From Mucilaginibacter polytrichastri (GTDB lineage Bacteria; Bacteroidota; Bacteroidia; Sphingobacteriales; Sphingobacteriaceae): a stretch of DNA of 64,000 bases. The stretch is from NCBI RefSeq assembly GCF_001911425.1, contig NZ_MPPL01000001.1, positions 4,848,282-4,912,281 of the forward strand. The letters run 5' to 3'. The number at the start of each line of letters is the position of its first letter. Positions within the stretch are counted from its first letter, which is position 1. The notes under the pieces were generated by a model, which had not been told where the DNA came from, searched no databases, and was given only the letters and a program-made list of their open reading frames with translations. Shown here piece by piece: positions 53,540-62,600 of this stretch. Position numbers and translations under genes: made by a program.

Positions 53540-54109
53540 ATGAAAAAAATCCTTTTTGTGGCAGTGCTGCTCGTCAGCAGCCTCACCGTTAAGTTAGCCG
53601 ATGCACAAATTAGTTTTAGCTTAAACATAGGTAGCCAGCCTGCCTGGGGCCCAACGGGCTATGACCATGCCGAATTTTATTACATGCCTGATATCGATAC
53701 TTACTATGATGTACCCAATCATCAATATGTGTACTTATCGGGTAGCAGATGGATTCGCTCTGGCGCATTGCCTCCGCGTTATGCCAACTACGATATGTAC
53801 CACGGCTACAAAGCGGTAATTAATTCACCTTCTCCATGGAGAAACGCGGTTACTTACCGTAACAAATATGCAGGTTACAGAGGACGCCATGACCAAGCTG
53901 TAATTCGCGATAGCCGCGATCAACGTTACCAAAACCATTGGAATGGAGATAGAGGCCGCGGTAATGGTAATGGCCAAGGCGGAAACGGTCGTGGAAACAA
54001 CGATCGCGGCAATGGCAATGATCGTGGAAATAATGGACACAATGATCGCGGCAATAAAGGCGGTGGCGACAGAGGCGGTGATCATGGCGACCACGGTCAC
54101 CACGAATAA
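53540..54109 (+). CDS. Secreted protein with Gly/Asn/Arg-rich disordered tail
   Basis: A 189-residue exported protein. The start is set at ATG 53540 where the signal peptide begins (cut near KLADAQ); an upstream in-frame start adds 56 residues with no function. Residues about 25-115 are a Tyr-rich folded part with no family I know. The last 60 residues repeat RGNGN and NDRGN units and end in a His/Asp cluster. It looks like an envelope protein with a disordered, nucleic-acid or metal-binding tail (inference). Confidence 0.75.
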   Translation: MKKILFVAVLLVSSLTVKLADAQISFSLNIGSQPAWGPTGYDHAEFYYMPDIDTYYDVPNHQYVYLSGSRWIRSGALPPRYANYDMYHGYKAVINSPSPWRNAVTYRNKYAGYRGRHDQAVIRDSRDQRYQNHWNGDRGRGNGNGQGGNGRGNNDRGNGNDRGNNGHNDRGNKGGGDRGGDHGDHGHHE

Positions 54110-54130
54110 TATTCAATAAAATGATTAGTG

Positions 54131-54160
54131 AAAAGCTCTCCAATATGGAGGGCTTTTTTT
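54131..54160 (+). terminator. Intrinsic terminator between convergent genes
   Basis: AAAGCTCTCCA pairs with TGGAGGGCTTT around a 3-nt loop (54132-54156), with a T-run after it. It ends the transcript of the gene at 53540-54109. Confidence 0.8.
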
Positions 54161-54167
54161 ATGCCGT

Positions 54168-55748
54168 TTAGTTAATAGCTGTCAACGCCTTTTTAATGCC
54201 GCTATCATCTTGGTTTATCACCTCAAAGTAGGCATCATCGCCCCATTTAAAACGGGCGGCAAAAGCCTTAATATATTGTTTAAGATGCGGCCTTGCCAGC
54301 CGGATCTCGCGCGAATCCATTTCCCTTATCGTTTTGGAAGCATACATGATAAAATCATCCAGCTGGTTATCAGTTACGCTAAACTTATTGATAAAATCCT
54401 CACGGCTAATTTGCTTGGCCAAATAGGGATGCAGTTTATCAATTACATAAGCAGTAAATAGCTGGGCATCGGCCAGCTCACCTATCAGCCTTACATTGGC
54501 CGTGGTATCTTCGGGTACAAAAACATCGGGCATAATGCCGCCGCCGCCATATACCTTACGGCCATCATGTGTGTAATAAGCGTGCGATTTAAAGGCAGTA
54601 TCCATCATGTTATTCTGGGCATACCTTAGTTCTCCTTTTTGCTGGCGGTCGCTTATCTCTTTGCGGTAATCATCCACGCCATTTTTATATGACTTTTGAA
54701 TACTCCTACCCGATGGCGTGTAATACCTGGCCACGGTAAGGTTTAATGCAGAACCATCTGCAAACGGAAACTGCTGCTGTACCAACCCTTTACCATACGA
54801 GCGCCGGCCTACAATAACTGCCCTGTCCAAATCCTGCAATGCCCCAGCCACAATCTCGCTTGCCGATGCCGAGTACTCATCAATCAGCACGGCTACCTTG
54901 CCTTCCTGAAACAAACCCGAGTTGCTCGAATAATAATTAACCCGTTGCTCGTGCGCACCCTGGGTATAAACAATCAACTGGTCTTTAACCAAAAACTCAT
55001 CGGCCAATGCCGTGGCTGCATCGAGGTAGCCGCCCCTGTTTCCGCGCAGGTCGACAATCAATTTCTTAACTCCTTTTTTTTGCAGATCTCTTAATGATGC
55101 CCTGAAATCGCTATCGGTCGTAGTAGCAAACTTGCTCAATTTAATATAACCGGCTAGTGGCGTAAGCGGGTAAGCGGCATCTAAACTGCTCAATGGCACA
55201 TGGCCGCGCATCAGCATATAACGGTTAATATTATTGCTTAGCAAGTGCCTTACACTCATTTCTACCTTGTTACCGGCTGTACTTCTTATTAAGTGGTTAA
55301 TGCTATCGGTGCCTAATTTAGCACCCGACGATTTTTTGTAATTGATGGTAATTACCCGGTCGCCATTAACTATGCCCGCCTTGTATGCCGGGCTGCCGGG
55401 GTATACCTGCGATATAAACATGGTATCGCGCAGCAAAACATATTCAATACCAATACCATTAAAGCGGCCTTCCAGCCTTTCATTAACAGATTGCGCCTGC
55501 TGCCTTGGCAGGTAAACAGAATGTGGGTCCAGCTCCTGCAAAATACTGCCTATGGCATTAGTTTCCAGGGTGTCGTTACCTACGCTATCCACATAATGCC
55601 GGTTAATGATTAGCAGTGCGCTATCTATTTTATGATTGCCCGCAACCTGCCGCGCCATAAAACCCTGATTGTTGATCAGCAGCCCTATTGTAATGCCGGC
55701 AAGGAGTATAACAACCGTCCTGAAAATTACAGATGCTGCTTGTTTCAT
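54168..55748 (-). CDS. S41 family C-terminal processing peptidase
   Basis: A 526-residue exported protease with an N-terminal membrane anchor, a PDZ domain (about 85-170) and an S41 catalytic core. The catalytic Ser is in YSASASEIVAGAL and the Lys in RRSYGKGLVQQQ. It should trim periplasmic proteins at their C-termini. The ATG at 55748 (MKQAASVIF) is chosen; an upstream start adds 12 residues. Confidence 0.93.
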   Translation of the reverse strand: MKQAASVIFRTVVILLAGITIGLLINNQGFMARQVAGNHKIDSALLIINRHYVDSVGNDTLETNAIGSILQELDPHSVYLPRQQAQSVNERLEGRFNGIGIEYVLLRDTMFISQVYPGSPAYKAGIVNGDRVITINYKKSSGAKLGTDSINHLIRSTAGNKVEMSVRHLLSNNINRYMLMRGHVPLSSLDAAYPLTPLAGYIKLSKFATTTDSDFRASLRDLQKKGVKKLIVDLRGNRGGYLDAATALADEFLVKDQLIVYTQGAHEQRVNYYSSNSGLFQEGKVAVLIDEYSASASEIVAGALQDLDRAVIVGRRSYGKGLVQQQFPFADGSALNLTVARYYTPSGRSIQKSYKNGVDDYRKEISDRQQKGELRYAQNNMMDTAFKSHAYYTHDGRKVYGGGGIMPDVFVPEDTTANVRLIGELADAQLFTAYVIDKLHPYLAKQISREDFINKFSVTDNQLDDFIMYASKTIREMDSREIRLARPHLKQYIKAFAARFKWGDDAYFEVINQDDSGIKKALTAIN

Positions 55749-55860
55749 TTTTGTTACCTGCAAATTTACATTGTTGATACTCAAAACATAATTATTTAAT
55801 TAATTGATAATTCATCTAATTAAAATTTTATTGAATTTTGTATGAACAGCAACATCTAAC

Positions 55861-56688
55861 ATGGAAAACACCACCGAACAGGACTCCTACTACCAAAATC
55901 TCGACCAGATGCCGGTGGCAGACCTGTTGCAACATATTAACGAGCAAGACAATACCGTGCCCAACGCTGTTGCCAAAGCTATCCCACAATTGGAAAAACT
56001 GGTTGACATAGTGGTGAACCGCATGAGCAATGGCGGCCGTTTATTTTACATTGGCGCAGGCACCAGTGGCCGTTTAGGTGTGGTTGATGCGTCTGAATGC
56101 CCGCCTACCTACGGCGTTCCGTTTGATTGGGTGGTGGGTATTATTGCCGGTGGCGATGGTGCTATACGCAAAGCTGTTGAATTTGCCGAAGATGATGCCG
56201 AACAGGCATGGCGCGATTTGCAGGAATTTAACATTAACGACAAAGATGTTGTGGTAGGCATAGCTGCATCGGGCCGTACGCCCTATGTAATTGGCGGTTT
56301 AAAAACAGCTAACCAAAACGGCCTGGCAACCGGCTGTATTGTATGCAATGCTGGCAGTCCGGTGGCAAATGTGGCACAGTATCCGGTAGAAATTGTAACT
56401 GGTCCGGAGTTTGTAACAGGATCAACAAGGATGAAGGCCGGTACGGCACAAAAGCTGGCTTTAAACATGCTGAGCACTACGGTGATGATACGTTTGGGCC
56501 GTGTAAAAGGTAATAAAATGGTGGATATGCAGTTAACTAACCATAAACTGGTTGACCGCGGTACCCGCATGATTATGACTGAAACCGGCCTTGATGAAGC
56601 TGTAGCTGCCGGATTATTACAACAATACGGCAGCGTACGTAAAGCAGTAGAATTTTATAACCAAACAAAAATAGAGCCTTCCCATTAA
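55861..56688 (+). CDS. murQ: N-acetylmuramic acid 6-phosphate etherase
   Basis: A 275-residue SIS-domain enzyme that splits MurNAc 6-phosphate into GlcNAc 6-phosphate and lactate during peptidoglycan recycling. Signatures: GAGTSGRLGVVDASECPPTYG and GSTRMKAGTAQKLALN. Full length. It begins an apparent operon with the gene at 56707. Confidence 0.95.
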   Translation: MENTTEQDSYYQNLDQMPVADLLQHINEQDNTVPNAVAKAIPQLEKLVDIVVNRMSNGGRLFYIGAGTSGRLGVVDASECPPTYGVPFDWVVGIIAGGDGAIRKAVEFAEDDAEQAWRDLQEFNINDKDVVVGIAASGRTPYVIGGLKTANQNGLATGCIVCNAGSPVANVAQYPVEIVTGPEFVTGSTRMKAGTAQKLALNMLSTTVMIRLGRVKGNKMVDMQLTNHKLVDRGTRMIMTETGLDEAVAAGLLQQYGSVRKAVEFYNQTKIEPSH

Positions 56689-56706
56689 GGAAGGCTGGAG
56701 GGGCTA

Positions 56707-57273
56707 ATGCACGAAATAGAACCATATTACCGCTGGCGCGATGATTACGTAGCATCGGAAGACGAGTTTTCGCCTTTCTACGCTACAGTATACAATGAGT
56801 TTGAGTTTGACAAGCAGGTATATAACTATTTGCTGCACCCGCAATGGGATTCATTTGGCTCAAACACCTTGTACTTAAAGGTATTGTATGCAGATTACGA
56901 GCGCAACTACAGCATTATAGAACTGATAGGCGAATGGAATGATGCCATTAATAATGATGTGATGCTGATGAAGCGCGAGCTCATTGAGCTGATGATAGAT
57001 AATGGCATTAACAAATTTGTAATCATTGGCGAAAACGTGCTCAACTTCCACTCGTCCGACGATTGTTACTACGAAGAGTGGTTTCAGGATGTAGAGGATG
57101 GCTGGATAGCGGGCGTTAACTTCCGCGAGCATGTGATAGAGGAGTTTAAGCGTAATAACATCGACTATTACATTAACTTTGGCGGCGAGCTGGACGATTT
57201 TAACTGGCGCGCCCTAAAGCCTTTACAGGTATTTAAAAAAATAGAAGAACAACTGATGCGCAGGCTCACTTAA
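56707..57273 (+). CDS. Conserved-looking hypothetical protein, 188 residues
   Basis: I do not recognise a family. The protein is acidic and aromatic-rich (YYRWRDDYVASEDEFSPFYA, FNWRALKPLQVFKKIEEQL), with no signal peptide or membrane segment. It starts 18 bp after murQ on the same strand and is likely co-transcribed with it. A role in wall recycling is possible only by context. Confidence 0.75.
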   Translation: MHEIEPYYRWRDDYVASEDEFSPFYATVYNEFEFDKQVYNYLLHPQWDSFGSNTLYLKVLYADYERNYSIIELIGEWNDAINNDVMLMKRELIELMIDNGINKFVIIGENVLNFHSSDDCYYEEWFQDVEDGWIAGVNFREHVIEEFKRNNIDYYINFGGELDDFNWRALKPLQVFKKIEEQLMRRLT

Positions 57274-57326
57274 TTTGTTCTTCATAAATTTGTACTAACT
57301 TAGATTAATAAATTATATCATATAAA

Positions 57327-58061
57327 ATGGAAAATAACCGTAATTACACCTACGACGATACCGTTATCCAACTGGACGACGAAGTTGCAGCATCGCGCAG
57401 GTTTATAGCAAACGTATTTTTGTGGATGTTTTTGGCACTCGGCATTTCTGCCTTTTGCGCCTTCTTATTCGCAAGTAACCCAGCTTTATCAAGTTCGCTT
57501 CGCGACCCGCTTACAGGCGGCAATACCGGCTTGGGTACTATTGTAATGTTTGCCCCGCTGGCTTTTGTATTGGCAATATCATTTGGGCTTAACCGCTTAT
57601 CATTCCCGGTACTGGGTATTTTGTTTATTGCTTTTGCAGCATTATTGGGCATTAGCCTTAGCTTTATCTTGTTAGTTTACACCGCAGCTTCTGTAGCAGG
57701 GGTATTCATTACCGCATCTGCAGTATTTGGCGTTATGGCAATTGCCGGCTACACTACCCATCAGGATTTAACCAAATTTGGTTCATTAATGATTATGGGC
57801 TTAATTGGTATGGTGATAGCAACAGTGGTAAACTTCTTTTTACACAGCGAAGGCTTAAGCATTATTTTAAGCTACGTAGGCGTTGCCGTATTTACCGGCT
57901 TAACTGCTTATGACGTGCAAAAACTAAAACGCATTGGCGCTGGTATTGAGTATGGTGATGCATCTGGCAAAAAAATGGCCATTATGGGTGCATTAACCTT
58001 ATATCTTGATTTCATCAACCTGTTCCTTTCTTTATTAAGGATTTTCGGTCGTAAGAGATAA
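57327..58061 (+). CDS. Bax inhibitor-1/YccA family membrane protein
   Basis: A 244-residue protein with seven hydrophobic segments. Family features are VFLWMFLALGISAFCAF at the N-terminus and TGLTAYDVQKLKR and LTLYLDFINLFLSLLRIFG at the C-terminus. Members may act as ion leak channels or regulate membrane proteases. It is followed by a good terminator. Confidence 0.93.
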   Translation: MENNRNYTYDDTVIQLDDEVAASRRFIANVFLWMFLALGISAFCAFLFASNPALSSSLRDPLTGGNTGLGTIVMFAPLAFVLAISFGLNRLSFPVLGILFIAFAALLGISLSFILLVYTAASVAGVFITASAVFGVMAIAGYTTHQDLTKFGSLMIMGLIGMVIATVVNFFLHSEGLSIILSYVGVAVFTGLTAYDVQKLKRIGAGIEYGDASGKKMAIMGALTLYLDFINLFLSLLRIFGRKR

Positions 58062-58082
58062 TTAGGATTCATAACTTTTTTG

Positions 58083-58117
58083 AAACGCCTCGTGTAGTAC
58101 ACGGGGCGTTTTTTTGT
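58083..58117 (+). terminator. Intrinsic terminator of the Bax-inhibitor-like gene
   Basis: AAACGCCTCGTGT pairs with ACACGGGGCGTTT (58083-58111) and is followed by a T-run. It lies 21 bp after the stop. Confidence 0.85.
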
Positions 58118-58236
58118 TTTAGTGCCGCCTATAGTAGCTGTTATAATGATTAGGATCACCCTAATTGCTGCTTTAGATCAAACGCCCGCTGGTGCCTTCA
58201 TGATACATTTGAGCCATTAATCAACTCAAATACATT

Positions 58237-58926
58237 ATGAAAATTTTACGACTATCTATTGTAATACTGTTACTGGTAAATACCCTAAGCGCCTTTGCAC
58301 AAGAAAAAAACGAATGGGAGATCCGTGTGCGAGCCATTGGCATTATCCCGCAAGAAAGTGCAACCATTGGTGTAATTGGCGGTGGTGCGCACATTTCTAA
58401 CACCGTGGTACCCGAAGTTGACTTTAGCTATTTCTTCGCTAAAAACTTTTCGGCCGAATTAATTTTGGCAACCACCCGCCATAGTGTTAATACCACATCG
58501 TCAAACCTTAGCGCCATAGGCGGTAGCTCGTCTGCCAATGTAGATCTGGGCAAGGTTTGGTTATTGCCGCCAACGCTTACCTTACAGTATCACCTGCCTA
58601 CTGGCACCTTATTTAGGCCATATGTTGGCGCGGGTATTAATTACACCATTTTTTACAATGCAGATAAAGGCCCCGTGGTACAAGACATTGATTATAAAAA
58701 CAAATTTGCCTTTGCCGCGCAGGCCGGGGCCGACTTTGACATCAGCAAAAAGATGTTCATTAATATCGACCTCAAAAAAATATTCCTGAATACCACCGCA
58801 ACCGTTGATGCCTCTAACCTTACCCCGGCAGGCAGCCCCGCCCTGGCCCCTGTTTTAAGAAGCATTAATGCCGATGTAAAAATTAAACCATGGGTAGTTG
58901 GCTTCGGCATAGGCTACCGGTTATAA
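58237..58926 (+). CDS. OmpW family outer-membrane protein
   Basis: A 229-residue exported protein (signal cut near SAFAQ) with the OmpW eight-strand barrel pattern: EWEIRVRAIGIIPQ near the start, LPTGTLFRPYVGAGINYT in the middle and a C-terminal WVVGFGIGYRL ending in an aromatic/Leu strand. It may let small hydrophobic molecules across the outer membrane. It stands alone. Confidence 0.9.
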   Translation: MKILRLSIVILLLVNTLSAFAQEKNEWEIRVRAIGIIPQESATIGVIGGGAHISNTVVPEVDFSYFFAKNFSAELILATTRHSVNTTSSNLSAIGGSSSANVDLGKVWLLPPTLTLQYHLPTGTLFRPYVGAGINYTIFYNADKGPVVQDIDYKNKFAFAAQAGADFDISKKMFINIDLKKIFLNTTATVDASNLTPAGSPALAPVLRSINADVKIKPWVVGFGIGYRL

Positions 58927-58951
58927 AGATAGTTTGGTGTTGTTGTTATGT

Positions 58952-58980
58952 AAGAGCCGCCTGTGTTGGGCGGCTCTTTT
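58952..58980 (+). terminator. Intrinsic terminator of ompW
   Basis: AAGAGCCGCC pairs with GGCGGCTCTT around a 7-nt loop, then TTT. It is 25 bp after the stop. Confidence 0.85.
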
Positions 58981-59054
58981 CGTTTTATCTATAAACGTCA
59001 TTTTTTTTAGGCAGCCCACGTGCCTGGTGTAACACTTATGTTAACGAATACTTG

Positions 59055-59091
59055 GCCTGTGGGTTCCCGAAACAAGTTCGGGACGACAGGC
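59055..59091. repeat. Nested palindrome, REP-like
   Basis: Outer GCCTGT/ACAGGC (59055-59060 and 59086-59091) and inner TCCCGAA/TTCGGGA (59065-59071 and 59077-59083) enclose ACAAG. It resembles dispersed intergenic palindromes found in several phyla. Confidence 0.65.
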
Positions 59092-59108
59092 GAAGACAGC
59101 CCCCTACC

Positions 59109-59176
59109 TAAACCCGGGTGAAGCGGATACCGGCCGGGTGGTTAAGGCACGTGCAGTATAAGCGCAACACGGGGCT
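59109..59176 (+). repeat. Dispersed ~68-bp intergenic repeat, copy B
   Basis: It matches the reverse complement of 27212-27279 at about 90%. Homology beyond the core is weak. It carries no gene. Confidence 0.8.
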
Positions 59177-59301
59177 ACAATAACCGATGAAAACGAAACC
59201 ATTCATTTACTAACCTGGGTAATACTTGCAATGCATTGTCACCCATAACACATCATTTGCACATCTGCATACCTACATATGCCGTACATTGATTAAACCA
59301 C

Positions 59302-59332
59302 TTGCATATTACCGGTTTATTTTGCAATTTTG
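59302..59332 (+). promoter_or_regulatory. metH promoter
   Basis: TTG (59302-59304), a 20-bp spacer and CAATTTTG (59325-59332; one mismatch to TAnnTTTG). Predicted start at about 59338 coincides with the first bases of the riboswitch. Confidence 0.55.
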
Positions 59333-59335
59333 TTG

Positions 59336-59446
59336 CGCTTATAGAGAAAGATGGAGGGATTAGACCCTGCGAAATCTTAGCAACCTGTGCCAACAAGGTG
59401 CTGCATTCTACTCAAACACTTCAAACACGTTTGGGAAAGATAAGCG
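59336..59446 (+). promoter_or_regulatory. SAM-I riboswitch (S-box leader) of metH
   Basis: The conserved core AGATGGAGGGATTAGACCCT...CGAAATCTTAGCAACC follows the S-box pattern (GGAGGGA...CC..GAAA....GGCAACC). Helix P1 is CGCTTAT (59336-59342) with ATAAGCG (59440-59446). It should bind S-adenosylmethionine and turn down metH and perhaps metF. A hairpin CGAAAGTC/GACTTT follows and may be part of the switch. Confidence 0.85.
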
Positions 59447-59492
59447 AAAGTCAGATGGGTATAACCGACTTTTTCGAATAAGCTTTATTATA

Positions 59493-59594
59493 AGATATGA
59501 GATGTGAGATATGAGATGTGAGAACATGTCTGATAGTTTAGGCTATTTGATATGCTGCTTTAATCTCATATCTCATATCTCACATCTCATATCT
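59493..59594. repeat. 31-bp inverted word-repeat between the riboswitch and metH
   Basis: Left arm 59493-59523 (words GATATGA and GATGTGA) pairs with right arm 59564-59594 with a single mismatch, around a 40-nt loop. The right arm ends 6 bp before the metH start codon, so in RNA it would be a strong hairpin at the ribosome-binding site. Confidence 0.88.
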
Positions 59595-59600
59595 AACAAT

Positions 59601-62600
59601 ATGAGTATTAGAGAAGAATTACAGAAAAGAATATTAGTAATTGACGGCGCAATGGGTACCATGATACAACGGTACCAGTTGACCGAGCAAGATTTTCGTG
59701 GCAACAGGTTTAAAGATCACCCTTCTGATTTGAAGGGCAATAATGACCTGCTGAACATTACACGCCCGGATGTAATTAAGGCCATACATAACGAGTACCT
59801 GCAAGCCGGTGCCGATATTATTGAAACCAATACCTTCAGCACGCAGCGCATTTCGCTGGCCGATTATCACCTGGAAGAGCTGGACTATGAGCTGAGTTAT
59901 GAAGGTGCCCGTATTGCCCGCGAAGCAGTAGATGAGTGGAATATTAAAACGCCCGACAAGCCACGTTTTGTGGCCGGAGCCGTTGGCCCAACCAACCGTA
60001 CTGCATCTTTATCACCAGACGTAAATGACCCCGGCTACCGTGCAGTTACGTTTGATGACCTGGCCGATGCTTATTATGCGCAGGTACGCGGCTTGTTTGA
60101 TGGCGGCAGTGATGTAATACTTATTGAAACCATTTTTGATACCCTGAATGCTAAAGCAGCATTATTTGCCGTACAACGCTACGCGCACGAAACCGGCAAA
60201 AATTTGCCGATCATGATATCGGGTACTATTACAGATGCATCTGGCCGTACCCTTTCGGGCCAAACGGTGGAGGCATTCTGGAACTCTATCCGCCATGCCA
60301 ACCTGCTTTCGGTTGGTTTAAACTGTGCATTGGGGGCTAAAGAAATGCGCCCGCACATTGAGGAGCTTTCGCAAAAAGCCGATGTATTTATCTCTGCCTA
60401 CCCTAACGCCGGCTTGCCTAACGAATTTGGCGGATACGATGAAATGCCGCACGAAACGGCGCATTTAATAGATGACTTTTTAAAAGCCGGCTTTGTAAAT
60501 ATTGTTGGTGGTTGCTGCGGTACCACGCCAGAGCACATTAAATGCATTGCAGATCGCGCCGAAAAATACAAACCTCGCCCAATCCCCCACCCCGAGCCGC
60601 ACATGCGCCTGAGTGGCTTAGAAGCTGTTACCATAACGCCCGAAGCTAACTTTGTAAACGTTGGCGAGCGGACCAACATTACCGGTTCGCCCAAGTTCTC
60701 TAAGCTGATACTGGCCGAAAATTACGAGGAAGCCCTTACCGTTGCCCGACAACAGGTAGAGGGCGGTGCCCAGGTGATCGACATTAATATGGACGAGGGG
60801 ATGATTGACTCGGAAGCGGTGATGGTGAAATTCCTGAACCTGGTAGCCTCTGAACCTGATATTGCCAAGCTGCCCATCATGGTAGATTCATCTAAATGGA
60901 CTGTGATTGAAGCCGGCTTAAAATGCTTACAAGGTAAAGGGATTGTAAATTCGATTTCACTCAAAGAGGGCGAAGATAAATTTAAAGAATACGCCCGTAA
61001 AATTATGAGTTACGGTGCAGCTACGGTAGTAATGGCCTTTGACGAAAATGGCCAGGCTGATTCATTTGAACGCCGTATTGAGATCTGTAAACGATCATAC
61101 GATATACTGGTTGATGAAGTAGGTTTCCCGCCACAGGATATCATCTTCGACCCAAATATTCTTACTGTAGCTACCGGCTTAGAGGAGCACAATAATTACG
61201 CGGTCGACTTTATCAACGCTACCCGTTGGATTAAGCAAAACCTGCCAATGGCCAAGGTAAGTGGTGGTGTGAGTAATATTTCCTTCTCGTTCCGCGGTAA
61301 TAACGTGGTGCGCGAGGCTATGCACTCGGCCTTCTTATACCATGCCATTAAGGCAGGTATGGATATGGGTATTGTAAACGCCGGTATGCTGGAGGTTTAC
61401 GAGCAGATCCCAGCCGATCTGCTGATTAAGGTAGAAGACGTGTTGCTAAACCGTAACCCCGAAGCCACAGAGAAACTGGTAGAATATGCCGATACCGTTA
61501 AAAGTAAAGGCAAAGAGATAGTACGTGACGAAGCCTGGCGTAACAACCCGGTTGAGGAACGCCTTTCGCACGCACTGGTAAAAGGTATTATCGAGTACCT
61601 GGATGCCGACGTAGAAGAAGCCCGTCAGCAATTTGCCAAACCACTGGAAGTAATTGAAGGCCCCCTGATGAACGGAATGAACATTGTGGGTGACCTCTTT
61701 GGCGCCGGTAAAATGTTTTTGCCACAGGTGGTAAAATCGGCCCGGGTAATGAAAAAGGCGGTGGCTTACCTGCTACCCTTTATTGAGGAAGAGAAATTAA
61801 AAAACGCCGATACCACATCGCGCAAAAACGCCGGTAAGGTTTTAATGGCCACCGTAAAAGGCGATGTACATGATATTGGTAAAAATATTGTAGGCGTAGT
61901 ACTGGCCTGTAACAACTTCGAGGTGATAGACCTTGGTGTAATGGTACCCGCACAACGTATTTTGGATGAAGCCAGGAAACAAGAGGTAGATATTATTGGC
62001 CTGAGCGGTTTAATTACCCCATCACTTGATGAAATGGTACACTTTGCCAAAGAGATGGAACGTGAAGGAATGACCATTCCATTGATTGTGGGTGGTGCAA
62101 CTACCTCGCGCATCCATGCTGCGGTTAAGATTGCGCCTAACTATTCTGGCCCGGCTATCCACGTGCTCGATGCATCGCGCAGTGTTACTGTTTGCAGTAA
62201 CCTGATGAGTGCCGAGAACAAAGGCCCGTATGTAGAGTCTATCAAAGCCGAATACGAAAAAGCCCGCGAAGCCCACCTTAACAAACGGAGCGATAAGCGC
62301 TTTGTTAGCATTGATGAGGCCCGTAACCAACACTGCGAAATTAACCTGAATGGTTCTATGCCGCCTAAGCCAACTTTTACTGGCACAAAGGTTTTTGAAG
62401 CATACCCGCTGGAAGAATTAGTCCCTTATATAGACTGGACGCCATTTTTCCACACCTGGGAGTTAAGGGGAAGTTACCCGAAAATTTTCAATGATAAATA
62501 TGTTGGCGAAGAAGCCAAAAAGCTTTATGATGATGCGCAGGTATTATTAGACAAGATCATTAAAGAAAAATTGCTACAGGCTAACGGCGTAATCGGTTTC

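Larger units (their letters stand above)
58927..59600. other. Gene-free 674-bp region upstream of metH
   Basis: It holds, in order, the ompW terminator (58952-58980), a palindrome (59055-59091), repeat copy B (59109-59176), the metH promoter (59302-59332), a SAM-I riboswitch (59336-59446) and an inverted word-repeat (59493-59594) that ends 6 bp before the metH ATG. Between 59180 and 59300 nothing is identified. Confidence 0.75.

Noticed and set aside
59511..59600. An in-frame upstream start for metH
   Set aside because: It would translate the inverted repeat and adds 30 residues before the conserved MetH start at 59601.
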